A stretch of DNA of 64,000 bases from NCBI RefSeq assembly GCF_039536325.1, contig NZ_BAAAYO010000010.1, positions 1-64,000 on the forward strand, in the 5' to 3' direction. The position numbers were made by a program, and so were the translations under genes. Positions 10,401 to 15,843 of this stretch are shown in pieces (the first letter of the stretch is position 1; the number at the start of each line of letters is the position of its first letter). The notes below the pieces were generated by a model that had not been told where the DNA came from, searched no databases, and worked only from the letters and a program-made list of their open reading frames with translations. This DNA is from Paenibacillus_AB hodogayensis. GTDB taxonomy: Bacteria; Bacillota; Bacilli; Paenibacillales; NBRC-103111.

Positions 10401-10598
10401 CGGATCGGTTACCCAATTAAAGCTCATCGCCGATTTACCTGCTTCTGCGCCTCCGGCCAAACTTATTGCAATTTGTGACGGAAGTGCGGCAGGCGCTGCT
10501 GCAAACGCTGTCATAGGCGATGCAAGGCCAGAAACTGTTAAAAGCACTACTAGAATGGCTGCGATAAGTCTTGTCGTAGATGTTATTGCTCTGTACAC
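4404..10598 (-). CDS. giant SLH-anchored surface protein with two purple-acid-phosphatase-like metallophosphoesterase domains
   Basis: This 2064-residue exported protein starts with a signal peptide (about 1-34, ending ASPMTAFAAA). A first purple-acid-phosphatase-type Fn3 domain (about 40-150) precedes a metallophosphoesterase with HMGDVVEDGN (near 197), TPGNHDG, and GHEHAYA (near 343). A second such pair follows, with NWVTDVHA (near 613), SSGDQVTYG, GTGNHEYDG (near 678) and GHDHLYV (near 818). Both domains keep the metal-binding blocks, so both may hydrolyse phosphoesters outside the cell. Then come an Ig-like domain (about 936-1026), a GLUG-like repeat region (1040-1270), two bacterial-repeat/InlB-type modules (about 1356-1426 and 1551-1633), a Gly/Asn/Pro-rich linker, an unassigned beta-rich part, and three SLH repeats (1880-2064) that should hold it on the cell wall. 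The start is GTG, preceded by GAGGGG. Domain limits are estimates by eye. Confidence 0.9.
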   Translation of the reverse strand: MYRAITSTTRLIAAILVVLLTVSGLASPMTAFAAAPAALPSQIAISLAGGAEAGKSAMSFNWVTDPTVNNSEIIYGTSPDLVGGVIKSATMTSPEATDIFPENRRTGFKAIHSFNVIVQDLTPETKYYYKVGNASSGYSAIASFTSPVDPDGKKPFSFVITPDTQGTSVSAFDNTAKLYDYIKANEPDAAFLLHMGDVVEDGNVSDQWQYFFDAAQNLLDTLPIMATPGNHDGASYDRDFVQYKARFNHKSLRKPSGLSSVAEGTVYSFEYGDALFISLNSFASSADNAIQWQFLADETSTTAKKWKIVYLHVPPYDPGSSHYQIDNVTGKKLTDAGVDLVFNGHEHAYARTTLKTTSTASGTGSFEKAKLGEAPTYVIGGSVYNYGYSLDPSRDTSWNDFFYDLRINKAGSGGGAIYSPGVYSKVEVTSNAIIYKAYYKATGSENPFQVIDTFTITKSGNKITQPTGGGNAPTSVTFLFDSFKQETGKYIARFNWVTPITTKTTQLYYAKKSDFESNGGKFTDVVVGTNKTVDLSSAISKANYNSAGTAYSVAPIQSHKAETAVLEPGTEYVYSVGDGETNVTSVASPASFTAPASNLDTFNFNWVTDVHAARNNNDGHNAKALNQAFDDFPNASFIVSSGDQVTYGFDTSEWDGFFESNANTFARMPLYMGTGNHEYDGAGNSWAPNNSWAPVDPALQNLLGRYNPPKNGASFYGGGDGTQRMVAGMDKMQFESSNYYFVYGDTLFLMMDYQDQNSAAQIKAQQDWMKSVVKQNPTKWRVAIIHKSLFGYRMADPVASWTNAFDEAGVDVVLAGHDHLYVRTKLYANGANIEPQTYGNGTTYLTNYSGNNDRRGPYFVSNNRDASKMAYVDVRAIGPGFANISISPTEIRVTSKGFDSNGTLVSGDTNALVTNKPRTPNLSTWTYPQVPQDVNELTITNVAVTGIAKEGQTLSAAVTPSNATASFRWERSADGTVWTAIAGETSSNYTIKAADVGMYLRTVATGTGFYNGVATSSATAKVTPLAGGGSSAIKIGTASELVAFSAGFGTTAYPIDGKYELSADIDMSDVTFSAIGGGATQTPFIGTFNGKGYTIRNLKISSSNNNTGFFAYIGAGGRVANVKLVNVDITGVNITGSIAGTSIGTIENSSVEGKVTGAGNTGGIVGLLHAGTVQNSSVTAEVYGSPVGGLIGTTNWNSSGSPLTKRDTTTGKVILNNYVNGKVAGPVGAQYVGAFVGDMGGSSGSLLQTLNGNTVINAVYGTTPGKIAGYWSGSRPIIDQNQVNYFDSNKLSTSGLPTGIPATFVGKTASDFAQKTVFEVLGWDFANVWDWDATNNVPVPRTIQIGGGEEDSFVTIIATSGSGGTISPNGYVLVERGQNQKFTFTPNQYYEIDTVKVDGVADAAAAAAGEYIFTNVTAVHTIDVTFKLSGSISGVAPSLVSTSAYYNKGDEAHIWVTVDFGRGALGIQPENWRKAVKGVKIMKDNALVLDAAGCYWFPSTGYGAPPERLEIAHDDINKLPEYGNLVPGTYDLVITFADLNSSEYTIPLLVEDRKVSALTVDGGTITVGGAAVDSPAQIKENEQVTVKAIVPNGQRFVKWTAAGLANESYTANPFTFTMPASQVALKAEFENIPNGEDHGGDSNDGNNSSGGTGNNNGTTIPNPEPSKPEPSKSDENRVTVPSEIKQTDAGTAAFATVTEKAVTDAIAFAEATSGTVEIKVEAPADAKTIELTIPRASVGAVAEGKAEALTIATPVASITFDNKVLTTIAGAAKDDVKVSVSVVDPGTLSVPAAILEMVADRPVFDFTVTSGNDKISNFDGGYATVTVPYTLKEGENTNSIVVYYLDINGNLKHVMGRFDAATSTVKMALGHFSKFVIGYNKVNFEDVASNQWYAEAVDFVTARRLFSGVSDGKFAPNIEMTRAMFAMVIANMEGADLSGYKTSEFKDVDMDAWYGKATAWAADKNIVSGVGNGRFDPDAQITREQMAVMINNYIKYKGIQLASTNRPAFTDASTVSSWAKDAVTQIQGNGIISGVGENTFAPKANADRASVATIFTNFIKASIK

Positions 10599-10665
10599 TC
10601 CAAGTAATTCCCCTCTCAGTAAGATATACGGCCATTATGATTGTCATTTATTAAATCCGATGGAC

Positions 10666-10688
10666 TTTTACGTTAAGAATACGTAAAA
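10666..10688 (-). promoter_or_regulatory. PhoP-box-like direct repeat / palindrome
   Basis: Read on the minus strand, TTTACG and TTAACG occur 11 bases apart (10687-10682 and 10676-10671). That matches the TT(A/T)AC-type hexamers with 5-base gaps bound by PhoP in Bacillus. The same bases form an 8-bp inverted repeat (TTTTACGT/ACGTAAAA). The site lies 68-90 bases upstream of the GTG of the phosphatase gene, with a CATAAT-like -10 in between. Phosphate control is an inference from motif plus gene function. Confidence 0.4.
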
Positions 10689-10689
10689 A

Positions 10690-10776
10690 TCTAATATCCT
10701 TGCACTTGGCTGCGGTAGGCGCTCACCAGCCCCGTTCGGGACTTTCACCCTAAGATGACGCCCATCCTGGGCGTAC
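10690..10776 (-). mobile_element. 5-prime stub of a group II intron, probably class C
   Basis: On the minus strand the stub opens with GTACGCCCAGGATGGGCG and continues with AGGGTGAAAGTCCCGAACGG. These match the 5-prime end and early domain I of bacterial group II introns (GUGCG-type start, GUGAAAGUCC block). It begins one base after the T-tract of a terminator hairpin, which is the insertion-site preference known for class C introns. The homology ends after about 87 bases; no reverse transcriptase gene or domain V/VI was found nearby, so the element is dead. Confidence 0.55.
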
Positions 10777-10777
10777 C

Positions 10778-10815
10778 AAAAAAACCACAACGCGAGGATG
10801 AGTCGCATTGTGGTT
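10778..10815 (-). terminator. rho-independent terminator (insertion site of the intron stub)
   Basis: AACCACAA at 10783-10790 pairs with TTGTGGTT at 10808-10815, and on the minus strand the stem is followed by seven T residues. No intact gene lies immediately upstream on that strand, so the terminated gene has probably been lost. Confidence 0.7.
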
Positions 10816-10870
10816 GAAATAAGACTAGTTATTCCGAACAATTTGCAGGTTGTTTCATCTTGTTTTAAAC

Positions 10871-10899
10871 ATTAACAAGACTGTAGGGCTGTTGTTGAG
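10871..10899 (+). repeat. left copy of a 29-bp direct repeat
   Basis: This 29-base sequence, which contains TAGGGCTGT, matches 15774-15802 at 26 of 29 positions in the same orientation. Similarity stops sharply at both ends. The two copies bracket the patchwork of solo and broken genes between the giant phosphatase gene and comEC. They may be ends of a lost insertion sequence or target duplications; the element type is unknown. Confidence 0.55.
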
Positions 10900-11418
10900 A
10901 AACACTCCAATATTTAACCCATAGGATTGCCGCTTAGGCAAGCTAATGCTTCCTAATTACTGCGGCAAACCTATGCTTCCAAGACAAAGCCCTCTTTTTT
11001 CAGGGACTCCTTCGTTACTTCCTTTCCTATTTGCCACTGAACTAACATTCTCCGTCGTAATTATGAGGTCGCGTACTTCAGTAAAGTTTTTGTCTCAACC
11101 TGGCCCTCCTAGAGTGACTGGATGTATCGATCATTTCGCATTTCACATTACAGAAGGACCACTACCGCGTCAGAAATAGTTCTACGGTTTTTAATATTTT
11201 CATTACATCAAAAACACGTCAATGGAAGGAACATTCTATGATATGTTTTGTCATTCAAATTTTCTTGGATTTTTTATATACTCTTTTTGTTTTCTTGACA
11301 GCCATGGCCGTTCCCTCACTCAGCTACAGCTCACCGAATGATCAATTCGCCCGGCGCCAGTGAACGTAAATCCGGAAGCCGCGGCTGAAACAGCGCTAAA
11401 CTGCACGTTCAACAAACG
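10900..11418. other. gene-free spacer
   Basis: About 520 bases with no supported gene. A plus-strand frame (10946-11179) has no ribosome-binding site and no recognisable protein. A TTGACA occurs at 11295-11300 but without a matching -10. Nothing further was recognised. Confidence 0.4.
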
Positions 11419-11447
11419 AAAAAAGGAGCTCCTGCGTAGGAACTCCT
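11419..11447 (-). terminator. terminator of the NUDIX gene
   Basis: On the minus strand GGAGTTCCT-ACGC-AGGAGCTCC forms a stem, with one G-T pair, followed by six T residues. It sits 33 bases beyond the NUDIX stop codon. Confidence 0.8.
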
Positions 11448-11480
11448 CACTATCGTACCTGTTAGCATAGCAAGAAAGAG

Positions 11481-12023
11481 CTATTTTGTTTCAATGACTG
11501 GCAGGGCATTTACACGGTGCTTTAAATAGAACATGATCGCGGCAAGGTCGATGTTAATAAACTGCACCGGATCGTTATGTATTCGTTCCGCCAGTTCGTC
11601 TATGGGAATCCAGCGAGGGTTTTGCGTACGGTCACCTTCTTTGAGCAAATCACCTTCTGCCCGGCAAATAAAATAATAACCGACTGAATCGATGCCTCCT
11701 TTAATGGTCTGGTACGCGGCAAATGGCCGAATACATTCGACAGCATAATCCGTATTGATCCCTTCCGTATCAATACGTGTATCTTCTCCTTCAATCCAAG
11801 TAACATCGAGACCGGTTTCTTCCTTTACCTCGCGACGCAACGCAGCTGTTAAGGACTCGAACTGCTCCACCCCACCTCCCGGCAACTCCAGTTGCTTCGG
11901 TTGATTCGGCTTGTTACGGGTTTGCACTACAATTTCGGTTTTCCCATCACGTTCACGTTCTACAATGGCACGGGCATTGACAAAAAACAATGGCACTCTC
12001 TCCTTTTTAAAATTGGTAATCAT
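11481..12023 (-). CDS. NUDIX hydrolase
   Basis: This is a cytosolic hydrolase of up to 180 residues that would cleave a nucleoside diphosphate linked to another moiety. The NUDIX box is intact: the ELPGGGVEQFE start, then REVKEETGL, matching G-x5-E-x7-REU-x-EE-x-GU around residues 48-72. The C-terminal PRWIPIDELAERI segment is also usual for the family. The ATG at 12023 has no visible ribosome-binding site. AAGGAG lies inside the frame and would serve a GTG at 11996 or a TTG at 11990, giving a product of about 170 residues, so the true start may be internal. The gene stands alone with its own terminator, in a zone of single genes separated by repeats. The substrate is unknown. Confidence 0.88.
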   Translation of the reverse strand: MITNFKKERVPLFFVNARAIVERERDGKTEIVVQTRNKPNQPKQLELPGGGVEQFESLTAALRREVKEETGLDVTWIEGEDTRIDTEGINTDYAVECIRPFAAYQTIKGGIDSVGYYFICRAEGDLLKEGDRTQNPRWIPIDELAERIHNDPVQFINIDLAAIMFYLKHRVNALPVIETK

Positions 12024-12060
12024 CTATTTAAAATTCGTTATTTTCTACAATTTCCCTGCA

Positions 12061-12100
12061 CATCCATTGAGCCGTTAGCGCAACGAAGCAGTTGATGGAT
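12061..12100. repeat. dispersed repeat copy A
   Basis: The core GCCGTTAGCGCAACGA (12071-12086) shares 13 of 16 positions with copy B at 13015-13030 and is related to copy C near 13914-13930. The core is enclosed by a CATCCAT/ATGGATG inverted repeat. It lies just downstream of the DinB gene on the minus strand. Confidence 0.45.
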
Positions 12101-12115
12101 GATTATTAGGCCCTG

Positions 12116-12571
12116 TTAGAGCCTCGCGAACGTGATGTAATCGACTTGGACAGGCTCTGCCGATTCGCTCCGAAGTGCCCGGTTGATCTGTCCCCGGTGA
12201 TATTGCCCATGTAAGAGGACCTGCGACAGGATGTCCCGGACGGACGTTCGGAAGGGAACCCCGCTCTGGTTCGCATAGTCGATCATCTCGTCCAACTCGG
12301 ATTCCTCGAGCCCTTCGATATAGACGCGATATTGCTCGGCGTTTTCTTCGAACATCGTCCGGATCGCCATCAGGTCTTCCGCTTCCTCCCACAACGAATA
12401 TTGCGCGCTGCCCTTGCCCTGCAATCGGGACAGCCAGACTCGTTCCGCGACCGCGACGTGCCGAACTAGCCTCAGAAGGTCCTTATTTTTCGTCTCACTC
12501 TCCTCGAGCGCGTCCAAGATGCGTCCGTCCGCCCAGTACAGGTGGTCCATCATGCACTTGATCGTCTTCAT
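12116..12571 (-). CDS. DinB-family protein
   Basis: This is a 151-residue four-helix-bundle protein of the DinB/YfiT family. Three histidines occupy the usual metal-binding places: MMDHLYWAD near residue 9, VRHVAVAERVW near 38, and LLHGQYHRGQI near 120. Members are damage-inducible or thiol-transferase-like enzymes (for example bacillithiol-dependent), but the specific reaction is unknown for this branch. An AGAGGGGGAA ribosome-binding site lies at good spacing before the ATG. The gene stands alone on the minus strand, with a dispersed repeat immediately after its stop and the zinc-ribbon gene upstream. Confidence 0.85.
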   Translation of the reverse strand: MKTIKCMMDHLYWADGRILDALEESETKNKDLLRLVRHVAVAERVWLSRLQGKGSAQYSLWEEAEDLMAIRTMFEENAEQYRVYIEGLEESELDEMIDYANQSGVPFRTSVRDILSQVLLHGQYHRGQINRALRSESAEPVQVDYITFARL

Positions 12572-12644
12572 TTCGGTTTCCCCCTCTTCGTCTCCTCAAT
12601 TACTTGAACCTACTGTTATTCGTTAGTTTAATGGATTGACCTTT

Positions 12645-12962
12645 TCAGTTAAGCCCAAGTAAACGTTCTATTTTACTTATCCACCCAGGCTTATAAAAAT
12701 AACTTGTTGGAACACCTTGATAACCTTCATCGTCCCAACCCTGTTTTTTAAAGTGCTCAACACGTTTTCCTGGGGCATCTGTTGGGGTTAGTGCTGCATC
12801 TTTTATAAAGAACATATCACAGACGACACATCTTAAGTAATCGATCCGAATACCTGTGCCATAAGCTGTTTCGAACCAATTTAGTTCGTTACTACAATTA
12901 GGGCAGTAAAGTGTGTACTTATCTCTTAGCCAGCTAGTAAGCGCCATTAAGTTTGACCTCAT
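12645..12962 (-). CDS. small zinc-ribbon protein of unknown function
   Basis: This protein of about 105 residues has one clear feature, a four-cysteine ribbon: LYCPNCSNE near residue 18 and LRCVVCDMFF near residue 43, which should bind one zinc ion. The C-terminal half (KKQGWDDEGYQG, then SYFYKPGWISKIERLLGL) is not recognisable. No signal peptide or membrane segment is visible. The start is uncertain: the ATG at 12962 has AAGGAG at long spacing, whereas the in-frame ATG at 12947 has GAGGT eight bases upstream. It is a solo gene in the accessory patchwork. Confidence 0.6.
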   Translation of the reverse strand: MRSNLMALTSWLRDKYTLYCPNCSNELNWFETAYGTGIRIDYLRCVVCDMFFIKDAALTPTDAPGKRVEHFKKQGWDDEGYQGVPTSYFYKPGWISKIERLLGLN

Positions 12963-13009
12963 TCTTATACATATTCTCCTTACGAATTCGGCGAAGTTAC
13001 TATTCGATC

Positions 13010-13056
13010 CTGTCCGCTAACGCAACGACGGCAGCCGAACATTTTCACCGGCTGGG
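13010..13056. repeat. dispersed repeat copy B with hairpin
   Basis: The core TCCGCTAACGCAACGA (13015-13030) matches copy A and runs into CGGCAGCCG, which pairs with CGGCTG at 13049-13054 across a short loop. A very similar CAGCCG/CGGCTG hairpin belongs to copy C. It lies downstream of the broken nucleotidyltransferase gene on the minus strand. Confidence 0.45.
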
Positions 13057-13126
13057 TTGTGTAACGATTGAGCTGGGCTAGTGAGTAATAATTCAATGCA
13101 TATATGTTAGTAGTATCCTCTCGAAA

Positions 13127-13766
13127 CTAAAGTCTTGTGCAGTGTGTCAACCAGTATCTTTTTGTAGCGTTTAAGAATGCGAAACCCTCTTCAATTAGCC
13201 CCAATGCCTTTTCCGGTGATTGTTCTTGTGGGTAGTAAGACTGCACCGAACAAAGGAAGTTTGCCGCCATGTCCCCTACCTCTAATTCATTGGAGAGCAG
13301 AGAGACCGCCTCTTGTTTTTTCAGATTCCATATACGAATGCCATCTTGATGAATTACAGTAAGTAACTGAAAAACAACAGGCCATACTACCGTGTCGCTT
13401 CCGGCTCCAACAATTGCCCGGCCAATAGTGAAAACTACCGGGAATAGGCGGCAAATATTTATTAGTTTTTGGAGATATAACACTGAATTGAATGTAACGG
13501 AACGGATGAACGTCAATTTCGCTTAATGCTTTATGGAGATTGATGCAGGTTTCAATAGGCAATGTATCTGATTCGTTAAGACCTGCTTCATCCACATAAA
13601 GCACGTAATCGATATCGCTACTACCAGAAATGATACCACCTTTAACAGCTGAACCTTGTACTATCAACCCTCTAAAAGAGGACTTAACATGATTTAACAT
13701 GATTTCACGCACAGCTAAATTGATTCGTTGAGCAGCTGATTGAATGGACTCTTCCAATTTGATCAC
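13127..13766 (-). pseudogene. frameshifted nucleotidyltransferase-domain protein
   Basis: The first part (from 13766) carries a nucleotidyltransferase signature, IVQGSAVKGG followed by SGSSDIDYVLYVDE. That is the G-S-x-D-x-D pattern of minimal and aminoglycoside-type nucleotidyltransferases. Near 13430-13445 the frame is lost, and the natural continuation (TIGRAIVGAGSDTVVWPVV, later KALGLIEEGFAFLNATKRYW) is in another frame down to 13127. Joined, the two make a protein of about 210 residues. A single small indel explains it. Function before damage is unknown; resistance or toxin-antitoxin roles are both possible. A sequencing error cannot be excluded. Confidence 0.7.
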
Positions 13767-13860
13767 CTCATAACTGACATAGAGAAATTATGATATCGTC
13801 TCAAATTGTAACTAGATTGTCAATCTTTTTCGAACTGTATCAATAAAGAGTATTAAGAAA

Positions 13861-13936
13861 AGGCAGCCGATTATTCTGGCCGGCTGCCGTCGTGGTATCT
13901 TATTCAACTATCGTCCCGTTGGCGTAGCGTTACTCG
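13861..13936. repeat. dispersed repeat copy C with hairpin/terminator
   Basis: GGCAGCCG (13862-13869) pairs with CGGCTGCC (13881-13888); on the minus strand the stem is followed by TTTTCTT, so it can also act as a terminator. About 25 bases further on, TCCCGTTGGCGTAGCG (13914-13929) is a diverged form of the core seen in copies A and B. Confidence 0.45.
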
Positions 13937-14343
13937 TTACTGCCCTTCGGTTTGTTCCATGATAATAAATATCGGTAATAGAAGCGGCGTCGCAGTATTG
14001 CCCCTGGCAATACCTCATGAGCCACTCGTCCAATCTCGATTAATGACTCTTTAGGATGGTTTCGTTGATAAGCTTGCAAGCGATCATCACTAGTAATTGA
14101 ATACAGGAGCGGCTGTTCCGGTGTGAAGTCCGAAGCAGCCGCTCCTAGAGGTTCCGCCTGGTCTTACCCATTAAAGCGGGCACACGTTTTTGATTCGCTA
14201 GACGCACCCTGAAGCAAAAAAAGGAAGAACTCGAACTGGCTCTTCAAGGCTATTCCTAATTCGAAACCTGCAAGCGCTTTCGCAACGGGTGAAGACTCTA
14301 GACCAATCGTAGACACATTTTTGAAATCAACGATATAGGCCAT
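13930..14343 (-). pseudogene. conserved-looking gene of unknown function interrupted by one in-frame stop
   Basis: One minus-strand frame runs from an ATG at 14343, preceded by AGGAGG at ideal spacing, to a TAA at 13930-13932. It is broken only by a TAA at 14164-14166. The first part begins MAYIVDFKNVSTIGLESSPV; the second contains DFTPEQPLLYSITSDDRLQ and EIGRVAHEVLPGAILRRRF, which look like real protein. Together they would give about 137 residues. I do not recognise the family. A near-perfect inverted repeat (14106-14115 with 14136-14145) lies inside the second part. Nonsense mutation is the simplest reading. Confidence 0.5.
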
Positions 14344-14391
14344 CTCCATCCTCCTCGTATCCATTTATTTTCTGTTAACTGGATCGATATC

Positions 14392-14497
14392 CTAGCTGCG
14401 CTGAAGCGGTTGATCAAGATGCAGATGGACCGTTCCGTCCTTATCTTCTTTCTTTGAAATCGTTGTCCTGAAAATCGAGCGAAAGATCTTGCTTCAT
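14392..14497 (-). pseudogene. truncated partner gene downstream of the ArsR regulator (possibly SRPBCC/Aha1 type)
   Basis: An ATG overlaps the ArsR stop codon as ATGA (14494-14497), a classic coupled arrangement, and begins MKQDLSLDFQ. The frame shifts within about 30 bases; the next protein-like stretch (TTISKKEDKDGTVHLHLDQP) ends at 14392. ArsR regulators of this type are often followed by an SRPBCC-domain gene, so this may be what is left of one. The match is too short to be sure. Confidence 0.3.
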
Positions 14498-14823
14498 TCC
14501 TGTTCCTCTCTAAGAAGCTGATCCAGACGAACCATATTTTGTTTCCAAAATTTCTCGTAGTACGATAACCAGTCCTGAAGTTCCTTCAGCGGTGCGGGAT
14601 TAAGACGGTTTCGCGTCTCACGGCCGACTTTACGCTCCGTCACAAGGCCTGCTTCCTTCAAAATCATCAAATGCCCGGAAACAGCGGTGCGCCCCATCGC
14701 AAAATGCGGAGTCAACCGATGGAGCGGCAATTCATCTGCATCCGCCAGCAGTCGAATGATTTCGCGCCGGGTCGGATCGGCCACGGCGTAATAGACATCC
14801 CGTATCTGTGCAACTGCGCTCAT
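14494..14823 (-). CDS. ArsR-family winged-helix repressor
   Basis: This is a 109-residue DNA-binding protein. YYAVADPTRREIIRLLADA is the usual first helix of ArsR regulators, and FAMGRTAVSGHLMILKEAGL is the recognition helix region, followed by a KVGRETRNRLNP wing. No cysteine metal-binding motif is present, so it belongs to the non-metal branch that is often coupled to SRPBCC proteins or DoxX membrane proteins. The ATG at 14823 has GGGAG nine bases upstream. A remnant gene overlaps its stop, and a DoxX-like gene is divergent 62 bases upstream, which may be a former target. Confidence 0.88.
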   Translation of the reverse strand: MSAVAQIRDVYYAVADPTRREIIRLLADADELPLHRLTPHFAMGRTAVSGHLMILKEAGLVTERKVGRETRNRLNPAPLKELQDWLSYYEKFWKQNMVRLDQLLREEQE

Positions 14824-14885
14824 CAACTCCAACTCCCTCGTATGAAATTAAAAAGATTAGTGCTTTGATTATAGGACAGTAAATA

Positions 14886-15215
14886 GTGTCTAGGCAACAA
14901 AGCGGAGGAATTGGGGAACTAACTCATCAATGGGGGACGCTCGATACAGTGGAGATAGTAAAGTATCCGGTGTACTTTCTGACCATTATCGGAATTTGGA
15001 AAGTACTTGGGACGATAGCCATTCTCGTGCCGCGCTTTCCTCGGCTTAAAGAATGGGCGTATGCAGGCATATTCTTTGGAATGATAGGCGCAGTTGCATC
15101 CCATGCATTCGTGGGGGACTACGGGGCTTATGCGTATCATATTTGGAGCACTCTAGGTCATGCAATCCTAGCTCTCGCCTCATGGGCGCTACGTCCGAAG
15201 AGCCGCAAACTATAA
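14886..15215 (+). CDS. DoxX-like membrane protein, apparently missing its first membrane span
   Basis: The 109-residue product matches DoxX-like proteins from the second membrane span onward: YPVYFLTIIGIWKVLGTIAI, then LVPRFPRLKEWAYAGIFFGM, then GAVASHAFVGD, and a last span before RPKSRKL. Full members are about 120-130 residues and begin with another membrane helix. Here that helix is replaced by a short polar stretch after a GTG at 14886 that has no good ribosome-binding site. The gene is therefore probably 5-prime-truncated and may not be expressed. It is divergent from the ArsR gene. Family function is a membrane component linked to redox or thiol stress, not defined precisely. Confidence 0.65.
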   Translation: MSRQQSGGIGELTHQWGTLDTVEIVKYPVYFLTIIGIWKVLGTIAILVPRFPRLKEWAYAGIFFGMIGAVASHAFVGDYGAYAYHIWSTLGHAILALASWALRPKSRKL

Positions 15216-15294
15216 GGAGGTGATGCGTACGAGAAAATCCTATCAATGAGTACCATGAGGAAATGCAAAACTTATCTAACAAGGAGATGAAGTC

Positions 15295-15369
15295 ATGCAA
15301 GCACGCATGAAAAACCCTGCAATGATCATATCCGACGCAATGAAGGCAATTCAGTCTTTAAGGTTGTGA
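15295..15369 (+). pseudogene. 5-prime fragment of a carboxymuconolactone decarboxylase/AhpD-like gene
   Basis: AAGGAG, nine bases of spacing and an ATG open a 24-codon frame reading MQARMKNPAMIISDAMKAIQ before TGA. This matches the N-terminus of small CMD-domain (AhpD-like) peroxidase-related proteins, which normally continue for about 120 more residues with a CxxC motif. Here the homology stops abruptly. Confidence 0.5.
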
Positions 15370-15540
15370 ACGATAGGAACTGTGTGCGGGATGTGTTTGA
15401 TGCTATAGCGAATCCAACAGACGTCGATAGATTCGAACCGGAATCTCGACTGTCCAAGGACTCGAGGGCGCCAAGTGGGGCTGGACGAGCTGGTGCGGCG
15501 AGCTTGAAAAGGTATTCGAATACTAATCGCCTATTTGACC

Positions 15541-15579
15541 AAAAAATTAAAACCGGCTGCATACCGTATGCAGCTGGTT
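15541..15579 (-). terminator. rho-independent terminator
   Basis: On the minus strand an AACCAGCTGCATAC/GTATGCAGCCGGTT stem, with one G-T pair, is followed by TTAATTTTTT. It could end the comEC transcript, whose stop codon is 264 bases upstream. Confidence 0.75.
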
Positions 15580-15773
15580 TACAGAATGGATTGTCAATTC
15601 ATATCTATCTTCTTGAAAAGTTATACTTTTTTCTTCCAGGCGATTCAGCTTGTACATAGTGGCTCTCGTAACCGGAGATGCAGCTCATTTTTCCAGAGGG
15701 GTGGCTCACTACTTGCCGGAATAACGGCTCTATCGGACCGAAATATTCATGAAGTCCCTCTCCACCCAAAGTT

Positions 15774-15802
15774 ATTAACAAGGCTCTAGGGCTGTAGTTG
15801 AG
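15774..15802 (+). repeat. right copy of a 29-bp direct repeat
   Basis: Same orientation as 10871-10899 and identical at 26 of 29 positions. It lies 42 bases after the comEC stop, at the junction between the conserved com locus and the accessory patchwork. Confidence 0.55.
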
Positions 15803-15843
15803 GCCTACCCCCAAAATGAAACAGCGGCGGACTAGAGCGGCAC

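Larger units (their letters stand above)
15370..15843. other. gene-free spacer with remnants
   Basis: No supported gene. A plus-strand stretch near 15390-15430 (RDVFDAIANPT) resembles the first helix of an ArsR regulator but goes no further. A minus-strand frame in 15605-15843 lacks a start and recognisable motifs. The spacer also holds a terminator (15541-15579) and the right direct repeat (15774-15802). Confidence 0.35.

Noticed and set aside
10690..10815. A riboswitch upstream of the phosphatase gene
   Set aside because: The structured sequence and terminator looked like a leader at first, but the order (terminator first, then the GTACGCCC...GTGAAAGTCCC blocks) fits a terminator followed by a group II intron 5-prime end; no riboswitch core was recognised.
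12061..13936. A chromosomal integron cassette array
   Set aside because: The repeats do not match the paired RYYYAAC/GTTRRRY core sites of attC, and no integrase is in the window; reported only as a dispersed repeat family.
15605..15843. An extra minus-strand gene downstream of comEC
   Set aside because: The frame continues from an alternate frame of comEC, has no start or ribosome-binding site, and matches no family.
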